Source of the DNA: Pseudomonas fulva NBRC 16637 = DSM 17717 | GTDB lineage: Bacteria; Pseudomonadota; Gammaproteobacteria; Pseudomonadales; Pseudomonadaceae | Assembly: GCF_000730565.1 (NCBI RefSeq) | Contig: NZ_BBIQ01000018.1 | Location: 1 to 64,000 of the forward strand | DNA: 64,000 bases | Reading direction: 5' to 3' | In this document: positions 42,310 through 51,453 of the stretch, in pieces | How positions within the stretch are numbered: position 1 is the first letter of the stretch | Layout of the letters: each line of letters opens with the position of its first letter | Notes under the pieces: generated by a model | Seen by the model: only the letters and a program-made list of their open reading frames with translations | The model's database searches: none | Told to the model about the DNA's origin: nothing | Position numbers and translations under genes: made by a program

Positions 42310-43335
42310 ATGAGGAATTGGAGCAGGCGCGCTGGATGGCCGATGGCGGCCGCAGCAGTGCTCACCCTTGCACTGAGTGGATGGCAAGGCGCGCAGGCTG
42401 CGTCAGCCGATGAATACTCCACCGAATCGGCCAAAGCCAGTCAAAGGCTGTTGATCGACGCTGCCCATGCGGGCACGCGCGTGGTCGTGGTCGGCGACCG
42501 TGGCCATATCCTGTTCTCCGATGACCAGGGCAGCACCTGGACTCAGGCCCGCGTGCCAACCCGCCAGTTGCTGACGGCTGTCTTTTTCCTTGATGACAAG
42601 CGCGGTTGGGCCGTGGGCCACGATGCGCAGATCCTCGCCACCGGCGACGGCGGGGCGACCTGGAGCAAGCAGTTCGAAGACGTGTCGCGCGAAGCGCCCT
42701 TGCTCGACATTGTGTTCCTCGATGCCCAGCACGGCCTGGCCGTCGGCGCCTACGGCGCCTTGCTCGAAACCACGGACGGGGGCCAGCATTGGCAGGACGT
42801 GGCCGAGCGCCTCGACAACCCCGACCAGTTGCACCTCAATGCCATCACCCAGGTGCGTGACGCTGGTTTGTTCATCGTCGGGGAGCAGGGCAGCATGTAC
42901 CGCTCCGAGGACAACGGGCAGCACTGGCAGAAAGTGGAAGGGCCTTACCAGGGGTCGCTGTTCGGCGTGATCGGCACTGCCCAGGCGCGTACCCTGCTGG
43001 CGTTCGGCTTGCGCGGCAACCTGCTGCGCTCCACCGACTTCGGCGACACCTGGCAATCGATCCCCTTGCAGGCTGCGCGAGGCGAGCTCGAATTCGGCCT
43101 GGCCGGTGCCACCTTGCTCGATGACGGCACCGTCGTGGTGGTCGGCAACGGCGGCAGCGTGTTGCGCAGCACCGATGCCGGCCAGACCTTCAGCGTCCAC
43201 AACCGCCCGGACCGCATCGCCCTGTCCGGCGTCAGCGGCCTGCCCAACGGCGAGCTACTGCTGGTAGGGCAGGGCGGCGCCCACATCGCCAATGCCAAGG
43301 GGCTCGATGCCGCCGGCAGTGAGGCACAGCCATGA
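42310..43335 (+). CDS. Periplasmic YCF48-like beta-propeller (BNR/photosystem-II-stability-factor family)
   Basis: This 341-aa exported protein has a signal peptide (1-30, AAVLTLALSGWQGAQA) and repeated bladed units with the BNR-like pattern SDDQGSTW, TGDGGATW, TTDGGQHW, SEDNGQHW, STDFGDTW and STDAGQTF, each about 45 residues apart, giving a six- to seven-bladed propeller. Together with the next gene (overlap in ATGA) it forms a propeller-plus-RND pair that occurs in Pseudomonas and other Gammaproteobacteria. The cargo is unknown. The start at ATG 42310 has GGGG upstream. Confidence 0.88.
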   Translation: MRNWSRRAGWPMAAAAVLTLALSGWQGAQAASADEYSTESAKASQRLLIDAAHAGTRVVVVGDRGHILFSDDQGSTWTQARVPTRQLLTAVFFLDDKRGWAVGHDAQILATGDGGATWSKQFEDVSREAPLLDIVFLDAQHGLAVGAYGALLETTDGGQHWQDVAERLDNPDQLHLNAITQVRDAGLFIVGEQGSMYRSEDNGQHWQKVEGPYQGSLFGVIGTAQARTLLAFGLRGNLLRSTDFGDTWQSIPLQAARGELEFGLAGATLLDDGTVVVVGNGGSVLRSTDAGQTFSVHNRPDRIALSGVSGLPNGELLLVGQGGAHIANAKGLDAAGSEAQP

Positions 43336-45731
43336 GCAGCCAGGAGCACATTCCCATGCAGCCGCATCATCAGGACAAAGCCACACTGCTCGAACGCCTG
43401 ATCTTCAACAATCGGCCGGCGGTCATCATCCTCTGTGTGTTGGTCAGCCTCTTCCTGTTCTGGCAGGCCACGCAAATTCGCCCCTCCACCAGCTTCGAGA
43501 AAATGATCCCGTTGCAGCATCCGTTCATCGAACAGATGATGGAGCACCGCAACGACTTGGCCAACCTGGGCAACACCGTGCGCATCTCGGTCGAGGCGGT
43601 CAATGGCGACATCTTCGACAAAAACTACATGGAGACCCTGCGCCAGATCCACGACGAGGTGTTCTACATCCCAGGCGTCGATCGGGCCGGGCTCAAGTCG
43701 CTGTGGAGCCCGAGCGTGCGCTGGAGCGAAGTCACCGAGGAGGGGTTCTCCGGTGGCGAGGTGATTCCCAACACCTACGACGGCTCGCAGGCCAGCCTCG
43801 ATACCCTGCGCGACAACGTGCTGCGGTCCGGGCAGATAGGGCGGCTGGTGGGCAACAACTTCAAATCCAGCATCATCGACGTGCCACTGCTGGAAAGTTA
43901 CCCCGACTCACAGGACCCAGGGCGGGTGGTCAAGCTCGACTACCAGCAGTTCTCCCACTTGCTCGAAGAAAAGATTCGCGACAAGTTCCAGGCTCAGAAC
44001 CCCAATGTGAAGGTGCATATCGTCGGGTTCGCGAAGAAGGTCGGTGACCTCATCGACGGGCTGGTCATGGTGGTGATGTTCTTCGGCATCGCCCTGCTGA
44101 TCACCTGGGTGCTGCTGTACTGGTTCACCTGGTGCATCCGCAGCACCATCGCGGTGCTCATTACCACATTGGTGGCGGTGGTGTGGCAACTGGGGCTGAT
44201 GCATGCGGTCGGCTTCGGCCTGGATCCGTATTCGATGCTGGTGCCGTTCCTGATCTTTGCCATCGGCATTTCCCACGGTGTGCAGAAAATCAACGGCATT
44301 GCCCTGCAATCGAGCGATGCAGACAACGCCCTGACGGCGGCCAGGCGCACGTTCCGGCAACTGTTCCTGCCAGGCATGATCGCCATTCTCGCCGATGCCG
44401 TGGGCTTCATCACCCTGTTGATCATCGACATCGGCGTGATCCGCGAACTTGCCATCGGTGCATCCATCGGCGTCGCGGTGATCGTCTTCACCAACCTGAT
44501 TCTGCTGCCGGTGGCCATTTCCTATGTGGGTATCAGCAAGAAGGCCATCGAGCGCAGCAAGCGCGACGCCACCCGCGAGCACCCGTTCTGGCGGATGCTG
44601 TCGCGCTTTGCCAGCCCCAGAGTGGCGCCGGTTTCCATCGCCCTGGCCCTGGTCGCCTTCGCCGGGGGGCTGTGGTACAGCCAGAACCTGAAGATCGGCG
44701 ACCTCGACCAGGGCGCACCGGAGCTGCGGCCCGACTCGCGCTACAACCAGGACAACAACTTCATCATCAGCAACTATTCCACCAGTTCCGATGTGCTGGT
44801 GATCATGGTCAAGACGGCCGCCGAGCAGTGTTCGGTGCATTCGACCCTGGCGCCGATCGACGAGCTGATGTGGACCATGGAAAACACGCCGGGTGTGCAG
44901 TCGGCCATTTCCCTGGTCAGCGTGTCCAAACAGGTGATCAAGGGCATGAACGAGGGTAGCCTCAAGTGGGAAACCCTCTCGCGCAACCCCGATGTCCTGA
45001 ACAACTCCATCGCACGGGCCGATGGCCTGTACAACGGCGATTGCTCGCTGGCCCCGGTGCTGGTGTTTCTCAATGACCACAAGGCCGAGACCCTCGAGCG
45101 GGTGACGGCCGCTGCCAAGGCGTTTGCCGACAGCCACGACAGAGAAGGCTTGCAGTTCCTGCTGGCTGCCGGCAACGCCGGTATCGAAGCGGCCACCAAC
45201 GAGGTGATCAAGTCGGCCGAATTGACCATTCTGATCCTGGTGTACCTGTGCGTGGCAGTCATGTGCCTGATCACCTTCCGTTCCTTCGCCGCGACCCTGT
45301 GCATCGTGCTGCCCTTGGTGTTGACCTCCGTGCTGGGCAACGCGCTGATGGCGTACATGGGCATCGGTGTCAAGGTGGCGACGCTGCCGGTGGTTGCGCT
45401 GGGGGTAGGCATTGGCGTGGACTACGGCATCTACATCTACAGCCGTCTGGAGAGCTTCCTGCGCGCCGGGTTGCCGCTGCAGGAAGCCTATTACCAGACG
45501 CTGCGCTCCACCGGCAAGGCGGTGCTGTTCACCGGCCTGTGCCTGGCCATCGGGGTATGTACCTGGATCTTCTCGGCGATCAAGTTCCAGGCGGACATGG
45601 GCCTGATGCTGACCTTCATGCTGTTGTGGAACATGTTCGGTGCGCTGTGGCTACTGCCGGCGCTGGCGCGGTTCCTGATCAAGCCCGAGAAGATGGCAGG
45701 CAAGGCGGGGGGCTCGATTTTCGCCCATTGA
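43332..45731 (+). CDS. RND superfamily (MMPL-type) exporter
   Basis: This 799-aa inner-membrane transporter has two repeated halves: one N-terminal helix (about 30-48) and a periplasmic loop, a block of helices (about 235-400), then helix 7 (about 425-445), a second loop and a last helix block (about 615-790). Each block has a sterol-sensing-like G-x-x-x-D (GFGLDPYSML, GVGIGVDYGIYIYSR). It is not the three-component HAE drug-pump type: no adaptor or outer-membrane gene is nearby. It is coupled to the YCF48 gene. Lipid or other hydrophobic export is a guess from relatives. Confidence 0.88.
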   Translation: MSSQEHIPMQPHHQDKATLLERLIFNNRPAVIILCVLVSLFLFWQATQIRPSTSFEKMIPLQHPFIEQMMEHRNDLANLGNTVRISVEAVNGDIFDKNYMETLRQIHDEVFYIPGVDRAGLKSLWSPSVRWSEVTEEGFSGGEVIPNTYDGSQASLDTLRDNVLRSGQIGRLVGNNFKSSIIDVPLLESYPDSQDPGRVVKLDYQQFSHLLEEKIRDKFQAQNPNVKVHIVGFAKKVGDLIDGLVMVVMFFGIALLITWVLLYWFTWCIRSTIAVLITTLVAVVWQLGLMHAVGFGLDPYSMLVPFLIFAIGISHGVQKINGIALQSSDADNALTAARRTFRQLFLPGMIAILADAVGFITLLIIDIGVIRELAIGASIGVAVIVFTNLILLPVAISYVGISKKAIERSKRDATREHPFWRMLSRFASPRVAPVSIALALVAFAGGLWYSQNLKIGDLDQGAPELRPDSRYNQDNNFIISNYSTSSDVLVIMVKTAAEQCSVHSTLAPIDELMWTMENTPGVQSAISLVSVSKQVIKGMNEGSLKWETLSRNPDVLNNSIARADGLYNGDCSLAPVLVFLNDHKAETLERVTAAAKAFADSHDREGLQFLLAAGNAGIEAATNEVIKSAELTILILVYLCVAVMCLITFRSFAATLCIVLPLVLTSVLGNALMAYMGIGVKVATLPVVALGVGIGVDYGIYIYSRLESFLRAGLPLQEAYYQTLRSTGKAVLFTGLCLAIGVCTWIFSAIKFQADMGLMLTFMLLWNMFGALWLLPALARFLIKPEKMAGKAGGSIFAH

Positions 45732-45760
45732 AACGACCGGGCGTTGCGCGGCCATGGGGG

Positions 45761-45766
45761 TATAAT
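45761..45766 (+). promoter_or_regulatory. -10 box TATAAT before the small protein gene
   Basis: A perfect TATAAT lies 26 bases before ATG 45787 and 42 bases before ATG 45808. No -35 match at 16-18 bases is evident. Confidence 0.45.
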
Positions 45767-45807
45767 GCAGGGCTTTTCCACATGCAATGTCCCGTACAGG
45801 TACCCCC

Positions 45808-46098
45808 ATGTCACCACTTGCCAGCGCCTTGCAACACTGCGACATGCTTCTGATAGACGGCCTTCACGCGTTCGATTTCACCTGCGACGAGCAGGGCCTT
45901 GCCATCGAATGTATGGACGGCCGCCAACTGCGGCGTTGGGTATTCACCGCCGCGCAGGTCGATGCGGCCAGTAAAGAAGTGAACGACTGGCGCATCTGCA
46001 CTGCCGAAGGTGAGCACCGACTGATCTGTCTGGATGCATTTCGCGCACCGGAAGAAGAAGACCATGAACCGGACCTGGAAGACTCTGCTGACCGCTAG
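45808..46098 (+). CDS. Small acidic protein of unknown function
   Basis: This 96-aa soluble protein starts MSPLASALQHCDMLLIDGLHAFDF and ends in an acidic tail (PEEEDHEPDLEDSADR). The middle alternates short strands (LAIECMDGRQLRRWVFTAAQV). I do not recognise a domain; it may be a Pseudomonas-restricted family. ATG 45808 has AGGT about 6 bases upstream; ATG 45787 is an in-frame alternative. The 3' end overlaps the lactonase-like gene by 35 nt in another frame, so the two may be coupled. Confidence 0.7.
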   Translation: MSPLASALQHCDMLLIDGLHAFDFTCDEQGLAIECMDGRQLRRWVFTAAQVDAASKEVNDWRICTAEGEHRLICLDAFRAPEEEDHEPDLEDSADR

Positions 46099-47194
46099 CT
46101 GCATGACCCTGACCTACACTGCCCAGGCTGCCACTCTGCTGGTTGGCACCTACACAGACGGTGCCAGCCAAGGCATCTACCGCTACGCCTTCGACAGCGA
46201 AGCCGGCACAATCCGCCCCGAACCGCTGCAGGTGGTAGAGAGCGTCAGCCCCTCGTGGCTGGTGCTTTCCGAAGACAAGCGCCTGCTGTTTGCCGTCAAT
46301 GAAACCGCAGACGGTCACGTCAGCGCATTCAACATTGCCAGCGATGGGAGTGTACGCCTGCTCGATCAAAAGCCCAGCCAGGGCGACGAGCCGACCCACG
46401 CCAGCCTCAGCCAGGACCAGCGTTATCTGTTCGTGGCCAACTACGCGGTCGACCCCGACCCAGGCGGCGGCCTTTCGGTGTTGCCAGTCGACAGGCAAGG
46501 CGCCTTGCAGTCGGTGGTCCAGCAGGTGCGTCATCAAGCCAGTGGGGTCAACCCCGAGCGGCAGGCCAGTGCCCATGTCCATTCGGTGGTGCCGTCTCCA
46601 GACGGCCAGCATGTCTATGCCAGCGACCTGGGTGCAGACAAGGTGTTCGTCTACCGCTACGACGGGGCGAGCACGAAAAAGCCACTGACCCCGTCCCAGC
46701 CTGCCTCGGTGTCGTTGCCTGCGGGCAGTGGGCCACGGCATTTGCTGTTCGACGCCAGCGGCAAACATGCCTACCTGACCTTGGAAATGCATGCCGAAGT
46801 GGTGGTGTTCGATATCCAGGAGGGCAACCTGATCGAACGTCAGCGTCTGCCATTGACCGAACGCCAGGAGGCGGCTGCCAAGGCAGGCGCGGGCCTGCAC
46901 CTGTCGGCGGACGGTCGCTTTCTGTACGTCAGCAACCGCGGCACGGCCAATGAGATCGTCGTGTTCAGCGTGGGCAAGCAGGATGGACGGTTGGCGTTGG
47001 TGCAACGTCGCTCGGTCGAAGGTGACCACCCCCGTGAATTCGCGCTGGACCCCACTGACAAGTTCCTGCTGGTTGCCAATCAGAAGAGCAACCAGATCAA
47101 GGTCATGCGCCGCGATCCGCTCACGGGCAAGCTGGGGGAAACGGTACAGACCTTCGATCAGCCGGCACCGTCGGACCTGAAGTTCATACGATGA
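46064..47194 (+). CDS. Exported lactonase-fold seven-bladed propeller (6-phosphogluconolactonase YbhE-like)
   Basis: This 376-aa protein has a signal peptide (1-22, TASCMTLTYTAQA) and a YbhE/PgL-like propeller: TLLVGTYTDGASQGIYRYAFD at the start, SVSPSWLVLSEDKRLLFAVNE, HVHSVVPSPDGQHVYASDLGADKVFVYR and GAGLHLSADGRFLYVSNRG. The family includes cytosolic 6-phosphogluconolactonase in E. coli. Because this member is exported it more likely acts on extracellular lactones or is an unrelated propeller. GGAAGAAG lies before the ATG. The upstream gene overlaps its N-terminus by 35 nt. Confidence 0.87.
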   Translation: MNRTWKTLLTASCMTLTYTAQAATLLVGTYTDGASQGIYRYAFDSEAGTIRPEPLQVVESVSPSWLVLSEDKRLLFAVNETADGHVSAFNIASDGSVRLLDQKPSQGDEPTHASLSQDQRYLFVANYAVDPDPGGGLSVLPVDRQGALQSVVQQVRHQASGVNPERQASAHVHSVVPSPDGQHVYASDLGADKVFVYRYDGASTKKPLTPSQPASVSLPAGSGPRHLLFDASGKHAYLTLEMHAEVVVFDIQEGNLIERQRLPLTERQEAAAKAGAGLHLSADGRFLYVSNRGTANEIVVFSVGKQDGRLALVQRRSVEGDHPREFALDPTDKFLLVANQKSNQIKVMRRDPLTGKLGETVQTFDQPAPSDLKFIR

Positions 47195-47218
47195 CGTTCA
47201 AGCGGTACGGCGCTTGAA

Positions 47219-47818
47219 TCACTTGGCCATAATGGCCTTGAACACGTCCGAGGCCAACCAGCCTTGCAGCCAACCACGAACCCTCGGATAGGGGGCTGTG
47301 GCAAACCAGTCGGGCTGGACTGCGGCAAACTGCCGGATCAGCGGCAACAGGGCGGCATCAGCGATGCTCGGGTGATCGGCCAACAGGTAGGGGCGGTTTT
47401 GCAGCAGGTGCTCCAGATGCTCCAGCCAGGGGTGCGTAGCGTCGCGGTAGTCGTGCTGTGACTGCTGGGGATACCGCTCGGCATACTTGTACAGGTTCAC
47501 CTGGGCCTTGAAGGTGGTGTCGTTCACGGCGATCAGTGCATCGGCTTGCTGCGCCGCTTCGGGCGAGCTCGACAGGCGCCAGTCTTGCGGGTCGTTCTGC
47601 GCCAGTGCCCAGCGCATGATATCCAGGCTTTCATCGATTACCTGATCTCCGGTGTCCAGCACCGGGACGGTGCCCTTGGGTGACAGTGCCAGCAGGGCGG
47701 CGGGTTTGTGCTTCATGGCCACCTCCTGCACGGTCACCTCGCAGCCGGCATAGCGCAACGCAAGCCGGGCACGCATGGCCCAAGGGCAGCGGCGAAACGA
47801 ATAGAGGATCAACCGCAC
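47219..47818 (-). CDS. Glutathione S-transferase, glutaredoxin-2-like
   Basis: This 199-aa protein has an N-terminal thioredoxin fold with YSFRRCPWAMRARL (Cys11, CPWA in place of the glutaredoxin CPYC), followed by GTVPVLDTGD and DESLDIMRWAL in the GSH-binding pocket, and an all-helical C-terminal domain (about 85-195). It is cytoplasmic. The start overlaps the 3' end of sbcC by 10 nt on the same strand, so it is probably read through from sbcDC. The substrate is unknown. Confidence 0.87.
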   Translation of the reverse strand: MRLILYSFRRCPWAMRARLALRYAGCEVTVQEVAMKHKPAALLALSPKGTVPVLDTGDQVIDESLDIMRWALAQNDPQDWRLSSSPEAAQQADALIAVNDTTFKAQVNLYKYAERYPQQSQHDYRDATHPWLEHLEHLLQNRPYLLADHPSIADAALLPLIRQFAAVQPDWFATAPYPRVRGWLQGWLASDVFKAIMAK

Positions 47819-50800
47819 ACCTCAACGTCACTCAAGCCGTTGCCCAGGCGCCGGACTTGAATCTGCACCGGTATGCGTTCATGCATTTCCTGCACGTGGG
47901 AAATCACAGCCACTTTGCGACCTTGGGCCTGCAAGCCGTCCAACGCATCCATGGCCAGTTGCAAGGACTCGGGATCGAGGCTGCCGAAGCCTTCGTCGAT
48001 GAACAGCGACTCGATGCGCAAGGTGCTCGATGCCATCGAGGCAAGCCCCAGGGCCAGGGCCAGGGAAACCAGGAAGGTCTCACCGCCTGACAGCGAGTGC
48101 ACCGAGCGCAGTTCATCGCCCATTTCGGTGTCCAGTACCAGTAACCCCAGCGCACTGCCGCCGCGCTTGAGCCGATAGCGCCGCGCCAGTTGACGCAGCT
48201 GAGCGTTGGCATGGTGCAGCAGCAGATCGAGGTTGTAGCCCTGGGCGATCTTGCGGAACACGTCCCCCGAAGCCGAGCCGATTAGACCACTGAGCCGCGC
48301 CCAGCGCTGCCACTGCTGTCGGGCTTGCTCCATCTGCTCGGCCAGGGCCTGCGAGGCGTGCTGTCGCCGCTGGTCATCCGCCTGTTGGGCCCGCAGCTCG
48401 GCGCAGGTCTGCTCGTGAACGACCAGACGCTCACGCAGTTCGAGCAGCGCCTGGTCCACAGCCTGGACCGAAGTGTCCAGCGTGATCAGCGCCGCGTGCT
48501 GGTGCAGGCGCTGCTCGCGTTCCTGAAGCAGCACACGGCTCTGCTCGAGGGTTTTTTCAGCGCCCTGCAGGCGCTGGCGCAGTTCACCGACCTGAGTGTC
48601 GTCCATGGCCAGCAGGCGATCGAGCCCTGTATCGTCCAGCTCCGGGTGCGCGTCGCGCCACTGGGCGATCTGATCATGCAGCTGCCTGGCTTCTTGCTCC
48701 AGCGCCTGCAACTGCTCGGTGCTGGCCTTGAGCTCACCGGCCACTTGCACAGCCTGGGTATGCAAGCCTTGCAGGCGCTGGGCGAGGTCCGCCTCGACCG
48801 CGCGCGCGTGCTCCAGCGCGGTGTCCATGTGCTGTTGCCAGGCCTCGGCACTGATGTGCTCGCCCAGTAATTGCGCGAGCATGGCCATTGCGTGCTGGCG
48901 CTGCTCCTCCAAGGCTCTGAGCTGCTCACCAAGCTGCGCGAGGCGTTGCACACGCACCTGGTGTTGATCGTGCAGTTTGTCCAGCTGGACCTGGCGGGCT
49001 TGCTGTTCTTCCAGCTCATCGTTGCGTTGGTCGAGCTGGTGCAGGCGCTGGGCGATCTGTTGGTCGAGGGCAAGAAACGCATTGGCCGGATCGTCTTGCA
49101 GGGCCTTGAGCGCTTCGTCGGGCAGTACCCCGGCCAAGTCCGCGAGCCCTTGCTGAAGGAGGCGCTCGTCGTTTTCCAGTGCCAGGTGCTGTTGCTCCAG
49201 ATGGCGCTGCGCTTGTTGGTGCGCGTCCTGGGCGGCTTGCAGCTGCTGGTTGAGGCGAGCGGCCTCTTTTTGCAGGGTGAGCAAGGCCCGCTGGCGCGTC
49301 TCGTCGTTGCCGATTTCGGTATCCAGGCGCCGTAGTTGGCCGTCGAGCCAGCTGCTGCGGGCATGATCGTCCTGGGGTGCCAATGCAGGCCAGAGGGCGT
49401 GCTCATGAAGCTGCGCGACCAAAGGCTGCAAGTGTTCGTCCAATACCGGCAGCTGTTGCTGATAGTCCTTGAGCTGGGCATTGACCACCCCTAGCTGGGT
49501 GCGCAGTTCCACCAGGCGCGTATTGAGCGCTGTGACCTGACGCTGGGCAGCCGCTTCTTCGGCCTGGTCATGTTCGCCCAGGCTTTGCAGCAACACCTCG
49601 GGTTGGTGGAACGGGTGTTCGGCGCTGCCGCACACCGGGCAGGGCTCGCCGCCCCGCAGTTGCTCACGCAGGGCTTGGACCGTGGTGTTGCGGGCCAGCC
49701 GCTGGCGCTCCAGCAGTTGGCGCGTCAGGTTCAGTGCCTGCTCGGCGCTTTCCAGCTCAGCCTTGGCGGCCGTGCCTTCGCCGATCAGGCGCTGGCGCTC
49801 GACCATGGCTTGCTGCTGACGTTCACGCAGGGTGGCCTGTTGCTGATGCAACTCAAGCACGCGGGCGTGTACAAGCGTCAATTGCTCCACGGCGCGATGC
49901 TGCTTGCGGTTGTCCTGCAGCATGCTGCCGAGCAGGTCGATTTGTTCTGCCAGGGCGTCGGGCTGCGCCTTGGCTTCCCGGAACAGGGCGTCATGGGCGT
50001 CGCGTTCGGCCTGAAGGTGCGCAGTGGCCTGGCTGGCTTGAGCCTGCAGGCCGGGCAGTTCCTCGCGGCCTTTGCCCAGGCGGCCGCCGATCAGCATCAC
50101 CTGCTTGAGCTGCGGCAGATAGGCATGCCACGCGCTGGCCAGCCCGGCCAGGTGCTGGCTGTGGGCCAACGCCGTGTCGATCTGGGCCAGTTGCTGTTGA
50201 CTGCGTTCTTGGCTGGCGTGCAGTTGCTGCAACTGCTGTTGGGCCTCAGCCACCTGATGTTCGGCCTGCTGGCTGTCGCTGCGCTGGACGGCCAGTTGCT
50301 GATCGAGCCGGGCCAAGTTGTCCTGGGCCGTGAAGGCTTGACGCAGCAAGGGACCGGCGTCGCTATGGGCGGCCTGGGCGGCGGTCAACGCAAGACGGGC
50401 TGTTTCCAGCGCCTGCTGCTGCTCGGCCGTACGCTGCTGCAGCTCGGCGAGCTGCCGGGTGTGTTCGTCAAGTTTGGCGGTGATCGGCGCGCGCTGCGCT
50501 GCCAGTGCCTGCTGGCGGTGAAACTGATGGCGCTGCGGGGCAAGACGCTCAAGGCGCGCCAGGTCCAGGCGCGGCTCGGCCAAGGCTTGCCAGTCCTGCT
50601 CGGCAGCCTCCAGGGCAGTGCGGGCCTGCGCGTGCTGGGCTTGAAGCTGCTCCTGCTCGATCAACCCGCTGCGTTGCTGCTCCAGCTGTCGCTCGCCAGC
50701 CTGGTCGGCTTTGAGCTGGTGCTGCGCCTGTTCCAGGCGTTGGTCCAGTTCGGCGCGGGCGTCTACTGGCATGGGCAACAGGTGGCTAGCTCGCTCTTTC

Positions 50801-51453
50801 AAGGCGGCATGCGCCTCGCCGGCCTCGCGGGCTCGGGCAAACGCCCGTTGGCCCAGCCGCGAATAGATCGAGGTGTTGGTCAGTTTCTCCAGCAGTTCGC
50901 TGCGCTCGCGGTCGTCGGCCTTGAGAAACGCGCTGAACTCGCTTTGCGCCAGCATCACGGCGCGGGTGAACTGTTCGAAGTTAAGGCCCAGGCGCGTCTC
51001 GATCAGCTGCTTGTATTCGTTCTTGCCGCTGCCCAGCACCTGCTCGCTGTCCAGGTCGTAGAAGCTCTGGCGGCTGAGCTGGAGTTTGCCATTGGCCTTC
51101 TCGCGGGCGCGGTTCGCTTCCCAGCGCGCCCGGTAGCGGCGCCCGTCCACGCCGACGAAATCCACCTCGGCAAAGCCACTGCCGGTACCGCGGCGCAGCA
51201 GGTTGCGCGGGTCCGAGGTGGGTATCTCGCCATCGCCGTCCGGCACCTTGGCCTCACGGCCGATGTCATTCAGGCGTGGCACCGTACCGAACAGCGCCAG
51301 GCACAGCGCGTCGAGCAGGGTGCTTTTACCCGCCCCCGTGGGGCCGGTGATGGCAAACAGACCCGCGCCTGCCAGGGGCTCCTGGGTGAAGTCGATATCG
51401 ATCGGGCCCGCCAGCGATGCCAGGTTCTTCAGGCGAATGGCAAGAATCTTCAT
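47809..51453 (-). CDS. sbcC: Exonuclease SbcCD ATPase subunit
   Basis: SbcC (1214 aa) is the SMC/Rad50-like ATPase of the SbcCD nuclease that cuts hairpins and DNA ends blocked by protein. Walker A GPTGAGKST is at 37-45. Two long Gln-rich coiled coils (about 190-590 and 620-1020) flank the zinc hook CPVC with Cys605 and Cys608. The ABC signature SLSGGETFLVSLALALG and Walker B LFIDEGFGSLDPESL are near the C-terminus. It overlaps the sbcD end by 4 nt, the standard sbcDC order. Confidence 0.97.
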   Translation of the reverse strand: MKILAIRLKNLASLAGPIDIDFTQEPLAGAGLFAITGPTGAGKSTLLDALCLALFGTVPRLNDIGREAKVPDGDGEIPTSDPRNLLRRGTGSGFAEVDFVGVDGRRYRARWEANRAREKANGKLQLSRQSFYDLDSEQVLGSGKNEYKQLIETRLGLNFEQFTRAVMLAQSEFSAFLKADDRERSELLEKLTNTSIYSRLGQRAFARAREAGEAHAALKERASHLLPMPVDARAELDQRLEQAQHQLKADQAGERQLEQQRSGLIEQEQLQAQHAQARTALEAAEQDWQALAEPRLDLARLERLAPQRHQFHRQQALAAQRAPITAKLDEHTRQLAELQQRTAEQQQALETARLALTAAQAAHSDAGPLLRQAFTAQDNLARLDQQLAVQRSDSQQAEHQVAEAQQQLQQLHASQERSQQQLAQIDTALAHSQHLAGLASAWHAYLPQLKQVMLIGGRLGKGREELPGLQAQASQATAHLQAERDAHDALFREAKAQPDALAEQIDLLGSMLQDNRKQHRAVEQLTLVHARVLELHQQQATLRERQQQAMVERQRLIGEGTAAKAELESAEQALNLTRQLLERQRLARNTTVQALREQLRGGEPCPVCGSAEHPFHQPEVLLQSLGEHDQAEEAAAQRQVTALNTRLVELRTQLGVVNAQLKDYQQQLPVLDEHLQPLVAQLHEHALWPALAPQDDHARSSWLDGQLRRLDTEIGNDETRQRALLTLQKEAARLNQQLQAAQDAHQQAQRHLEQQHLALENDERLLQQGLADLAGVLPDEALKALQDDPANAFLALDQQIAQRLHQLDQRNDELEEQQARQVQLDKLHDQHQVRVQRLAQLGEQLRALEEQRQHAMAMLAQLLGEHISAEAWQQHMDTALEHARAVEADLAQRLQGLHTQAVQVAGELKASTEQLQALEQEARQLHDQIAQWRDAHPELDDTGLDRLLAMDDTQVGELRQRLQGAEKTLEQSRVLLQEREQRLHQHAALITLDTSVQAVDQALLELRERLVVHEQTCAELRAQQADDQRRQHASQALAEQMEQARQQWQRWARLSGLIGSASGDVFRKIAQGYNLDLLLHHANAQLRQLARRYRLKRGGSALGLLVLDTEMGDELRSVHSLSGGETFLVSLALALGLASMASSTLRIESLFIDEGFGSLDPESLQLAMDALDGLQAQGRKVAVISHVQEMHERIPVQIQVRRLGNGLSDVEVCG

